Source of the DNA: Pyrenochaeta sp. MPI-SDFR-AT-0127
Lineage: Eukaryota; Ascomycota; Dothideomycetes; Pleosporales; Cucurbitariaceae
Length of the DNA: 64,000 bases
Reading direction: 5' to 3'
Assembly (NCBI GenBank): GCA_020747015.1
Contig: JAGTJM010000046.1
Coordinates: 1 to 64,000, forward strand
Both the position numbers and the translations under genes were made by a program. The notes beneath the pieces are model-generated. The model worked only from the letters and a program-made list of their open reading frames with translations, made no database searches and was not told where the DNA came from. Numbering within the stretch: position 1 is the stretch's first letter; each line of letters starts with the position of its first letter. Below, one piece after another: positions 48,201-56,898 of this stretch.

Positions 48201-48811
48201 GGAGAACGCAGAGAGAGTAGAGGGAATAGAGCGTAGGAATCGTAGTCGGCAATGACACTACGAAAACATGGAAGGAGTAGAAGCAGTGTAAAGAGGAGGC
48301 TGTACGAAGATCGCCCTGGCACTTCGATTTGGGGGCCGTAACGCAAGCCGATCTAGCGAAAAAGCTCAGGGCTTAGGGTTGACGCGCAGTTCCGGGCACA
48401 GGCAGCAGTACCCAGCAAACCTCTGATTGAGTGAATTTGACATGCTCCACCCGGGCGATTCCTGTCTCAAGCGCAATGCCGAGATCCTGCAGACTAGCTA
48501 GCACCTAAGCCCAGAAGACAATAAAGGAAACGAATGCAAGAATTGGTTTTCTAGATCTTAATCCTACACAGAAACCGTTGAAGCTGAATTGTACTATTTT
48601 ATTGTTTAATGGTTAATGTAATAAAGCACGACGAGTGTAGATTTTTGTAACATCCCAATAGATTGAATAGATAAATAGATTCAAGTAGTAGAGGCTGCGG
48701 CGTAGCCCTGCCGTCTTCACGGCTAACCGCTTTTGGTTGACCTCACGTTGATGCTCATAAACCTCTACTAGGAATCTCTCCCTCGCGCCTATACCCCGAC
48801 ACACGCCCAAA
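48201..48811. other. Intergenic between two pseudogenes
   Basis: About 610 bp, AT-rich around 48540-48670. Nothing recognised. Confidence 0.5.
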
Positions 48812-50536
48812 ATGTCCTCTAAAGCCTATCAAGCCATCTCCTACCAAAAGCGTAACATTCTTCAGTCTCTCATTCCTAAAGACTGGCTACTCCGTCCACA
48901 CTCGCACCCCCTCCCCCTCGACCTTCGCCCTCTAGTTTCCGAAAGTAACATACTAACACCTACCGAACTCTCCATAACCTCTTCCCATGATGCAACGTCC
49001 CTATCACAACTCATTCGTTCCCGAGACCTCACGTCCTAGGCTGTAACCACCGCCTTCTGTAAACGCGCGGCGATCGCCCAACAAACTCACCAATTGCCTT
49101 TCTGAAATCCTGTTCCTTCCTGCCATTGAGAAAGCGCGAGCGCTCGACACCGAGCAGAGGAGAACAGGGAAAACACGAGGGCCGCTACATGGGATCCCCG
49201 TCTCCCTGAGAGACACATTCAACATTAAAGGATACGACTCCTCCATTGGAATGACCAGTCTTGCCGAGAAGCCCGCACAGGAAAATACAGCCCTAGTAGA
49301 TATCCTTCTCGAGCAAGGCGCAGTGCTGTACTGCAAAACGAACATCTCGCAGACCCTCATGGCCTTGGATTCAGACAACCATATCTTCGGTTGTGTCTTG
49401 AACCCGCGGAACACGCTTGTCACTGCTGGTGGAAGTAGTGGTGGCGAAGGTGCGTTGCTCGCAATGAGAGATAGTGTCCTAGGAGTCGGAACGGATATCG
49501 GCGGCTCTATACGCATACCTGTCATGTGCAATGGTCTCTACAGCGTCAGTCCGAGTTCACAACGGGTCCCCTTTTCCGGCCAGGAGATCGGACAACTACC
49601 TGGGACAGAGGGGATAGGGCTACAAGCCAGTGCGGGACCAATCGCGACAAGTGTCAGGGACTGCGAGTTATTTCTGAAGACAATCGCCGACGCAAGAGCT
49701 TGGGAGAAAGACCCCAAAGTGGCCTTCGGGACGTGGGCGAGCCCGGGTGAGCTATGGGAGAAACCATTGTTCGGGATCTTGAGAACTGATGGCATTACTA
49801 CCCCTCTTCCGCCGGTCGGTAAGGTACTCGATGAAGTAGCTCACACGCTCCGTCAGGGTGGTGTTGAGGTTGTGGAAGTCTCTGCCCCAGCATTCAGGCA
49901 TTGCCAACCCCTCGCCAACGCATTCTTCTCCATCGGAGGCCACAATCACACGTTCGATCTTCTTGAAGAAACCGAGGAGTCTCTCATCCCGTGGCTCAGC
50001 ACACGACTGAAGCGGCGTCCCCCCATGGATCTGTCCCAAGTTCAGGATTTACATGCTAGGAAAACGGTCTTAGACAAAGAGATGCTGGGAATATGGAAAG
50101 ATGGAAAGGGCAGGATGATTGATGCATTGATTTGCCCTGTCGCCCCCCACCCCGTGCCTGGAATTGATAGATGGAACGGTGTTGGATACAACCAGCGAAT
50201 TTGTTTTGTTAGATTATCCAGCCGCAACTCTCCCAGTACGAGATTTCACAGCCAGAGATAGAGAAGATGAACTACCACCTGGGCTAGAAATTCTCGGAGG
50301 CTGGGATAAGAGGAAAAAGGAGTTGTGTAAGTCCTCCTTCACCCCCCATTTTGTTCGAGTTTCTGTTGAGATGTCGATGCTGATTTACTTCGTAACCAGG
50401 GGACCTTCAGACTGTCGACAGAACCATATACCTCAACACAAAGCTCTCTGTTCAGATCGTCGCCCACCGCTTACAAGAGAGGAAGCTCTACGAAGCGATG
50501 GCATACATCGATACCCTTCTAAAGCAGGCAGAGTAA
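48812..50536 (+). pseudogene. Decayed amidase (acetamidase/AmdS-like, amidase-signature family)
   Basis: The coding trace runs from ATG 48812 to TAA 50534-50536, with one intron (GTAAGT donor near 50327, acceptor near 50399). It is broken in at least three places. A TAG stop lies at 49037-49039. One extra A near 49082-49086 shifts the frame before the TNCLSEIL segment, and another extra A near 50189-50191 shifts it before SEFVLLDYPAATLP. The Ser-cis-Ser elements remain (TAGGSSGGEGALL and GVGTDIGGSIRIP), but the catalytic Lys of the usual VSLKD is Arg in VSLRDTFNIKG. The protein would be inactive even if the frame were intact. Remaining similarity covers essentially the full length, so inactivation looks fairly recent. 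It once hydrolysed amides, by family. It neighbours the MFS pseudogene. Confidence 0.9.
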
Positions 50537-52006
50537 ACACGTACACACCGTCTCGCTTGGAAAATACCCTGTAACCCTTCTACGGCTCTTAATCGCTTGA
50601 GTCTGACTCGCTAAAGACTCCAGAACGCAACACAGCAAACCATGCATAAACATCTTTCCTTTATTGTCGGCTATCAGACCTACCTTGTGGTAACTTGTTT
50701 CACTACTGTTATGTAACAGGAAGATATGTCTTCACTCATTTCGATAGACTACTACTTACATCTGTCAAGATATCCGACGTTTCTGGGCGATCGACTCTAC
50801 AGACTGTTCAGGGATATATATGATGCCGAGTTTTGGTGTCCGTTTCAGCTTTTGTTGCAAAGAATCACAATCGATGATTTTGACAGTGTTCTGAAGTATG
50901 CTACACCTTCCCAATTTCTTACGGTAATGGTTTTGCGCCTTAATTACTTCGATGCAAGCCTGTAGGTGCATTCGTAGCACTTGCGCTCTGCTCTCCATTC
51001 TAGGTCACAGATAAGCGGTGTTCTAACTGTGGTAAAATATGACACCGTGGGTGTATTTTCCGGTAGATGGTGGGCCGGAATTTCATAGTGGCGCATTTGT
51101 TAACCTTCCCAGCGCGGGCTCACGTGCTTAACATACTTTCGCCTATAATTGCGCCTTGCAGGCACATGAAAGACTTCAGACCATTGTGGACGGTGGCTCG
51201 AAGGAAGGCAAACGACGATGCAACGGCTTCCGATGATCGCTCAGAGGCGCCAAGGCAATGAACTGGAGGATGTCTCAACCTTGTTGGGGAGTGTACATGA
51301 TATATCTTAGGCGCCACTCGCTCTCAGCTGTTGATACTGCTAATTGTGTGGAGCCGTTGGGGTTTTCCTAAATGGGGTAGAATGCCTTTGCAGAGTCGGT
51401 GGTTTGCGCGGTATACCCTCGATGTTTGGCACACTAGTGATACCGGGGTGGTAAGTGAAGGGGCAGCTCTCTCAAATTTGATAGAATCTGTTATGCCTAG
51501 GCTTGGTAAGTTACTTTGGGATCTTCAAAACACCTACGACTCACAGCGCTTTCGTCATGTTAAACCTCAAGCGGTCCCAAGTGTTTTCGCTCGGCGCATA
51601 TTGTATTTCCCAGCAAGATTATACACAATTGATTGCACCTCTCCTCATATTGTACGCCTGTGTACAATGTTTCCTGACCTACGTCATGCTTAGAAAGAAT
51701 ACAAACGGTGCGGAAAAGGCAAAATTGAAAGTCTAACTCACTGGAAACATTGTCTCAAGAAAGTTTGTCTTACCCTGTTCTCGCCTTCACCGTGCGACTC
51801 ATAATACACTTCACCATGATAAGTTCAGATTCTGGACAGCCAAAGAACAGGATTTAGCATCACCGAACAAATGATTTACTTCTGTCTGAGAAACAAGCAC
51901 TAATGACTGTTCATTATTTGAGCCCAATGCTCCGCACAAACTAGATCTACAAAGCAGTTTCCAACCGCCATTCTCAGTGACAGGAAATTCACTACTTACC
52001 TCCGCC
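50537..52006. other. Intergenic, no supported gene
   Basis: About 1.5 kb of AT-rich sequence. The open frame at 51331-51693 lacks a proper start and shows no family signature. Confidence 0.45.
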
Positions 52007-52765
52007 ATGTCGCAGCTCCACTCGGTTTCCCAGAATCGAAAATACGAAGATTCAGCAGAAACTTTCGAACTACAGAAGAGGAACCCAACAGTTTTATCAT
52101 CTACGATTACTAGTGGCATCCACTTCGGCAGGCCTCATATCAATGCACACGTACATCCTACACATCGTATGGCCCAGCGTATCGATTCCCAAATATTTGC
52201 GAGAACAGAAGATTTCGCGGTTTCAAGCGATTTTCCGTCACTCATTACTGGTTTCGGAGAGGTCATGACAGCGACTGAGCGATACAACGATTTACCGTGG
52301 GAGCATCAACCCGCATCTAACTGGCTTGCACCCTCAAGGCCCCTGTCGCTACTCTTGCAGCCTGCAAATATCAATCTCAAAACACACGCGAGAAAGGCTC
52401 AAAGTGTGTATCTGAGTCATTTCGATGTTGATGACGAGCCACAAGGTCGGATCACTCAACGGCTAAGGACTGAGGAGAAAAAGAGAAAACGAAGAGAGCG
52501 GTATCTGAGAGGACAGGTGAACGAAGAGAGAGCGAGGGCCTTGAAACGAGATTTGAGAAGAAGGGAACTGGAGTACACGGGGCACATTGTTGAGGTGATT
52601 GACTTGACAGAGGATGATGTGGAGGAGCTTGAAACAGTGCAAGAGATCATGAATCAAACAGATGATAGGGAGAATCATTCACCAGTGCAACGAACCGAGA
52701 CGTGGGAGCTTTCCACCAAGACCTTATACCCAACTGATCCCGTGAAATATAAGTGTATCATGTAG
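52007..52765 (+). CDS. Hypothetical protein with basic helix and SUMO-interacting-type motif
   Basis: Single-exon ORF of 252 residues from ATG 52007; the open frame extends upstream only to a GTG. The N-terminal half has no recognisable domain. Residues about 150-190 form a strongly basic, probably helical segment (EEKKRKRRERYLRGQ and RALKRDLRRRELE) that doubles as a nuclear signal. Immediately after is VEVIDLTEDD (195-204), a textbook SUMO-interacting motif: a hydrophobic core followed by acidic residues. There are no cysteine clusters and no signal peptide. A nuclear protein docking to SUMO-modified partners is a fair inference from these two elements, with no enzyme activity implied. It lies 430 bp upstream of family member C on the same strand. 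I do not recognise the family. Confidence 0.65.
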   Translation: MSQLHSVSQNRKYEDSAETFELQKRNPTVLSSTITSGIHFGRPHINAHVHPTHRMAQRIDSQIFARTEDFAVSSDFPSLITGFGEVMTATERYNDLPWEHQPASNWLAPSRPLSLLLQPANINLKTHARKAQSVYLSHFDVDDEPQGRITQRLRTEEKKRKRRERYLRGQVNEERARALKRDLRRRELEYTGHIVEVIDLTEDDVEELETVQEIMNQTDDRENHSPVQRTETWELSTKTLYPTDPVKYKCIM

Positions 52766-53192
52766 AGTAGCGGCTGCCAACTCTTCAAGGGGCACCCTCC
52801 TGATTTGGGAATGATTTGACATGTCTTCCGCTAGCAGATAGGGCTCTCGATGCTCATCCAGCCCCCACCTTAGGTGATGATGTAGTGTAGAACACTTGAT
52901 ACTTTGTATTCCGATAGTTGTAATCAACAAAAGACCCTGAACGAGGCTACAATTTGTACTTTTTCCAGTGTATGCTACGAGTTCATTCACCCCGGAAAAC
53001 TGGCTTTGTGCATTCACATTCCACATATTCTAGTGAAAACTTTCAAAGTTGTCTACATTCAATTCACTCTCCTCGTTGCACTCCTTCTTGGTATAAACGT
53101 GCTACTCCACACTATTCCGTAGACTCTTTCATTCTGCCAGTCGCCATTCAACTCATCAACAAGAGCAACCAATTCCACTGACAAAACCAAAG
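52766..53192. other. Promoter region of family member C
   Basis: 427 bp, AT-rich. Contains the presumed 3' UTR of the SIM protein and the promoter of the next gene. No clear TATA box. Confidence 0.4.
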
Positions 53193-55184
53193 ATGACGGA
53201 TGACTCCAAGTCTCCACCACGCGCAGATGATGGCAGTGATAAAGGGGAACAAGGTCTTCACGACGCTATTACTGGCTACTTGCGTTCGCAAGTCAAAAAG
53301 CCAATTTGGACTAGACCAGATGGTAAAACCACACTCAATGCTCACAGCAATACCCCGGTACAGCACAATGGTAAACGACCAGTACTGTATTGTCCAGCTC
53401 CTAAGAGCAAGCCTCTTGATAGCGCTACACAAGCCCTTCGAGGCCCTCACACCACAGAGCTTCCGGGATATCAAGCATATCAAGCTGTAATGAAAGACGA
53501 CTCGAAGCTCGCTCCTCCCTTGAATCCTCGCAGGAAATTCCTTCGCAACCTTCCAAACCATGATTTCGCTCTACCACAAGACGATCCAATTAACGCTACG
53601 ATGGTCGAAATCGTCGTCCTCTTCCCTAACTGGTTCAGGAACAGCTACTTCACCAACCGTTTCCAGAACAACGGAATCAACGCTGGTGTTCACATAGCCA
53701 TACTGGAGGAGTATCGTGTTCTCAATCTGGTGACCCTACATGAGACTCAGCAAGCGCGAGAACATATCTCTGATCAATATCGCAAGACAATGAGGGAGTC
53801 GAATGCCAAATGGACGAAATCCACTCACCGAAAGCCAGAGGGCTGGAACGTCCACCTTATCCAGGTGAACGATTTCATACCTGATATTGCTCGGCTGCCA
53901 GGCTATATCTGTTCGCCTTCTATTCAATTCAAGAGTCTTGCAAGCGGATTGAAGAAGCTGCCAGAGGGCCATGATGCGGGAGACCTTACTCGTGCGCTGG
54001 ACTATGCCATGCAAAATGATTACACCAATGAGCATGGCCAGGTGGTTGACTTCATGTTTCCAGATGATCTGCAACTCATTTTGGATAAGGTCGGTCATGT
54101 TAATGTCACCGTAGAGCACTCTGATCCAAATATCATCGCTCGCTATGCCAACCGCCATCGAAGAGAAGCAATTGTTCGACAGAAGCGTGATCAAGAGGCT
54201 CTGAATGTAACTGCTATTCTCCCAGCCGTACAGCAAACTAAAAAGCCAAAGAAGTCACAAGAGTCTCAGAACACTCAATATGCATCTGCTCCGCTTGATG
54301 CGCCTTCTGTCCTGAATCTCCCTACTTTGGGCAGTGATAGTTCTGTAGTATCACCAATTGGAATCGGTGTGTACGATGCCACTCTTGCAATACCAGAACC
54401 ATGGACTGTGCAAGAGAGTGTGCAGAAGAAAGGTGATGGAGTGGAAGTCCTTGAACCTAATACACATTCTGCGCCCCAACCATCACGCACGATCGCACAA
54501 GAGGCAGCAGCAGCAGTCGCCTCAAGAATCAACGCTGAGCACGCATCTACGTTGCAGGACTCTCTCTCTAAGCCCACGTTTGCAGACCTTCCCGAGATTC
54601 CAGATATTTGCCGTCTGCCGGACCTGGAAACGACAACCACAGAGGCTCAGACCCTTGGTCCGGAGCTGGACTATACTCAGGTTACCATGGAGGATATGGA
54701 ACGATTTTTTGCTCCATTTTTCTCCGAGGAGACGCTGGACCTGCTCGCACTGTCAAATTCATTCGATCTTGACACTACGACGCTCCCCGACCAGGACCCG
54801 CTCGCACTTTCGAATCCATTTGATCTTGGCATTACGACGCACCCCGACCAGGACCCGTTTGCTACACAGGACTTTAGCTCAGCGGACTTTGGCTTACAAG
54901 ACTTTGGTACAGCAGACTTTGGTTTAACAGACTTTGGTTCAATAGACTTTGGTTCGGCAGATTTTGGTTCAGCAACATCCTCCACTTACCCGCTCACTCA
55001 GCTATTGCGCCATTGCATCAAGGGATGCGATAAAAATGACAAGAGCGACCTTGCTCGAGCTGCGAGATGGGCCCAACAACCTGAACAGGCAGATTATGGC
55101 TTTATGGTTGCGGACGTCGCATTCATCATCGGATTACTTGACACCGAGGAGACAGTGGCGCCTGCCATGAATGGTACGGAGTAA
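53193..55184 (+). CDS. Uncharacterised family member C (663 residues) with repeat tail
   Basis: Single-exon ORF. Block 1 (about 136-200) has MVEIVVLFPNWFRN and a following NNGINAG/EEYR segment. Block 2 (about 248-300) has SLASGLKKLPEGHDAGDLTR followed by FMFPDDLQLILDKV. Both blocks match the proteins at 33.6 and 43.1 kb. After a linker with KKPKKSQESQ and low-complexity sequence come two 19-residue repeats (LALSNxFDL...PDQDP) and seven five-residue DFGxx repeats. A C-terminal segment (about 605-655, LLRHCIKGCDKNDKSDLARA) then looks like a second, diverged block 2. No signal peptide or membrane span is present. The repeats are acidic/aromatic (DFG), reminiscent of activation or condensate-forming regions, but that is speculation. 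Function unknown. Confidence 0.8.
   Translation: MTDDSKSPPRADDGSDKGEQGLHDAITGYLRSQVKKPIWTRPDGKTTLNAHSNTPVQHNGKRPVLYCPAPKSKPLDSATQALRGPHTTELPGYQAYQAVMKDDSKLAPPLNPRRKFLRNLPNHDFALPQDDPINATMVEIVVLFPNWFRNSYFTNRFQNNGINAGVHIAILEEYRVLNLVTLHETQQAREHISDQYRKTMRESNAKWTKSTHRKPEGWNVHLIQVNDFIPDIARLPGYICSPSIQFKSLASGLKKLPEGHDAGDLTRALDYAMQNDYTNEHGQVVDFMFPDDLQLILDKVGHVNVTVEHSDPNIIARYANRHRREAIVRQKRDQEALNVTAILPAVQQTKKPKKSQESQNTQYASAPLDAPSVLNLPTLGSDSSVVSPIGIGVYDATLAIPEPWTVQESVQKKGDGVEVLEPNTHSAPQPSRTIAQEAAAAVASRINAEHASTLQDSLSKPTFADLPEIPDICRLPDLETTTTEAQTLGPELDYTQVTMEDMERFFAPFFSEETLDLLALSNSFDLDTTTLPDQDPLALSNPFDLGITTHPDQDPFATQDFSSADFGLQDFGTADFGLTDFGSIDFGSADFGSATSSTYPLTQLLRHCIKGCDKNDKSDLARAARWAQQPEQADYGFMVADVAFIIGLLDTEETVAPAMNGTE
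54744..54857 (+). repeat. 57-bp in-frame tandem repeat x2
   Basis: Two adjacent 57-bp units in family member C, each encoding 19 residues that begin LALSN and end PDQDP. The copies differ at a handful of positions. Confidence 0.9.
54870..54974 (+). repeat. 15-bp in-frame minisatellite x7
   Basis: Seven 15-bp units of the form GACTTTGGxxxxxxx, encoding DFGxx pentapeptides (the first unit has DFS). It directly follows the 57-bp repeat, separated by 12 bp. Confidence 0.9.
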
Positions 55185-55778
55185 CCACGACACTCCACGG
55201 CACACAAGGTATGGGCACAGGTGATACCGTTTTTGGGGTGGGAGTGTTAGTCACAGGCCTAGGGGTTTCTTTCATTATGCGGTTTGCTTTACAGAAAATT
55301 TTACATCTGAAGCAGTTGATGGAAAATCTGCTGCACTCAGAATGTGTTTTGTTCTACAATTGACCCAGATTGTAGCTAAAGCACCCGTTTTAAGTAGTAT
55401 GAAGCATGTTACAGTGCTTCTCAAAGTGTAACTCAAAATAAAAATAGTAGTATTATTCACAAGTCTCGACTTTGCACAGCCCACTTGATAAGGAAGTGAG
55501 AGTGAAGAAAAGGCTATCAGATGCGAAGCTAAGTGCTCATGCACAGCATAAAGCTTTGAGTTGTTCAGTTGTTGCAGTCTTGCTTCGAGAACCTCTTTGC
55601 ATGTTTCCCCAAAAAAGGTAGGACAGCACAAATATAGGCAGAGCTTGTGGAGGTCAGAACATTTGTTCGATAGAAGGAGGCTGACACCTACAGCGCTCGC
55701 ACACCTATGGACCGAATTAGTGGTCAAGCAAAAAGGCCAAAAGCATATGAAGGAAGCAGAGAAAGGCAAAAAGAAAGC
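55185..55778. other. Intergenic
   Basis: About 590 bp between family member C and the tRNA. Nothing recognised. Confidence 0.5.
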
Positions 55779-55850
55779 TAGCTGAGCTCGGTTTCGATCC
55801 GAGGTCCTCCGGGTTATGAGCCCGGCGCGCTTCCGCTGCGCCACTCAGCT
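55779..55850 (-). tRNA. Initiator tRNA-Met (CAT)
   Basis: 72 nt on the minus strand. The acceptor stem AGCTGAG (starting at 55850) pairs with CTCAGCT, followed by discriminator A at 55779. The anticodon arm is CCGGGCTCATAACCCGG, with CAT at 55816-55818. The stem carries the three consecutive G:C pairs typical of initiator tRNA. The T loop contains GGATCGAAACC with A in place of the usual TTC start (TCGA rather than TTCGA), as in eukaryotic initiators. There is no intron. The internal A and B boxes are intact. It sits at the point where the accessory stretch gives way to conserved genes. Confidence 0.93.
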
Positions 55851-56519
55851 TTGATGCTTTGATTGATGTTATTTTCATCAATGAAAAATAATATAATCCC
55901 AATACTGCTAGGTCCATTCCAAAGAGCAGCAAGAGCCGCAACATACCGTGGAGTGACGAGTGAAGCCTGGCTGGGCTGTGGAAAAGGTCAGGTGCGGGGC
56001 TATGACTGGATTTTGCCCCTCGCTTGTCGACTCTGTGGGACTATCACAAACGCTTCACTCCAAACCGGGTTCGTTCTTCAGATGCGACCGGATTGCCTCC
56101 GTTTCAGGCCATACTCTCAATATATTGAGCCTTGAAATAGCTAAAATGGTATAGAGCCAAAGAATAATGTCCAGTGCCTGGAATGTGCAGTTTGACAATG
56201 AGGCTCCTTGCCTCAGCCAAATGGGCCACGCTCTTCATGGAGATTAGTTTACAACCTCGCTGCTGGATAGTGGGATCCAGTCCAAATTTGTATAGAGCCT
56301 GGCGAACTGCGCAATGGAAAGCCACCCAGTGTGGCCAGTGGCTCTCAAACCGTCAAGCTGCCGAATGTATTTGAGCCACAGACCGGAAACGGCTAGCGGC
56401 GGGAGCGAACGCGCTAAGGCGCGACGCGTCGAACTTCACTTTAGCTCTTGCCATCGCAAGTCTCGAGTTCGTCACGCCTAATTCACATATTCTCGCGACC
56501 ATGTATAAGCTTTGATCCG
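55851..56519. other. Intergenic
   Basis: About 670 bp between the tRNA and the CTF18 area. Nothing recognised. Confidence 0.45.
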
Positions 56520-56861
56520 ATGAGCAGCTACTCATCAGGCATACCTACATCCTTCGACCCTGCGCTTTTCCACTCTGAACTCGAATTCGCTCAGGACGCA
56601 CCGCCGTCACTCTCTCACTCCGACGAACTTGAGGCGTTGCAGCAGTGTATTGCCGACGACAGGGCCATAAAGAATACACAAGGCATTGTCATTCAACACC
56701 GTTCTTGGATCACAGCAGAAGTGTTCCGGAGTGAAGGAGAAGGCTCTTTTGGTACTGTTAGCGTCACAAAATCGCGACAGGGACTAATATCGTCTAGATA
56801 CACCTCTCAAGCACCGGAAGCAGTTACCAATAAGCTGCTTTCACACTGGTTCTTCTACTGA
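56520..56861 (+). CDS. Possible small hypothetical protein (113 residues)
   Basis: Open frame from ATG 56520 to TGA 56859-56861, just 37 bp before the CTF18 start. The first half (FHSELEFAQDAPPSLSHSDE, then LEALQQCIADDRA) has natural, helix-like composition. The second half is less convincing. It could be a separate small gene, a 5' exon remnant or the leader of CTF18. No family recognised. Confidence 0.35.
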   Translation: MSSYSSGIPTSFDPALFHSELEFAQDAPPSLSHSDELEALQQCIADDRAIKNTQGIVIQHRSWITAEVFRSEGEGSFGTVSVTKSRQGLISSRYTSQAPEAVTNKLLSHWFFY

Positions 56862-56898
56862 CGGTTGCGACTTCACCTCTTCGCCCCCAATATACACG

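Noticed and set aside
54482..54540. Ala-rich stretch in family member C, checked as a possible trinucleotide microsatellite
   Set aside because: Only a few CAG codons in a row; not a distinct repeat array.
54358..54927. 189-codon open frame inside family member C
   Set aside because: It lies in another frame of a well-supported gene, and its Arg/Thr/Leu repeats arise from the underlying DNA minisatellite.
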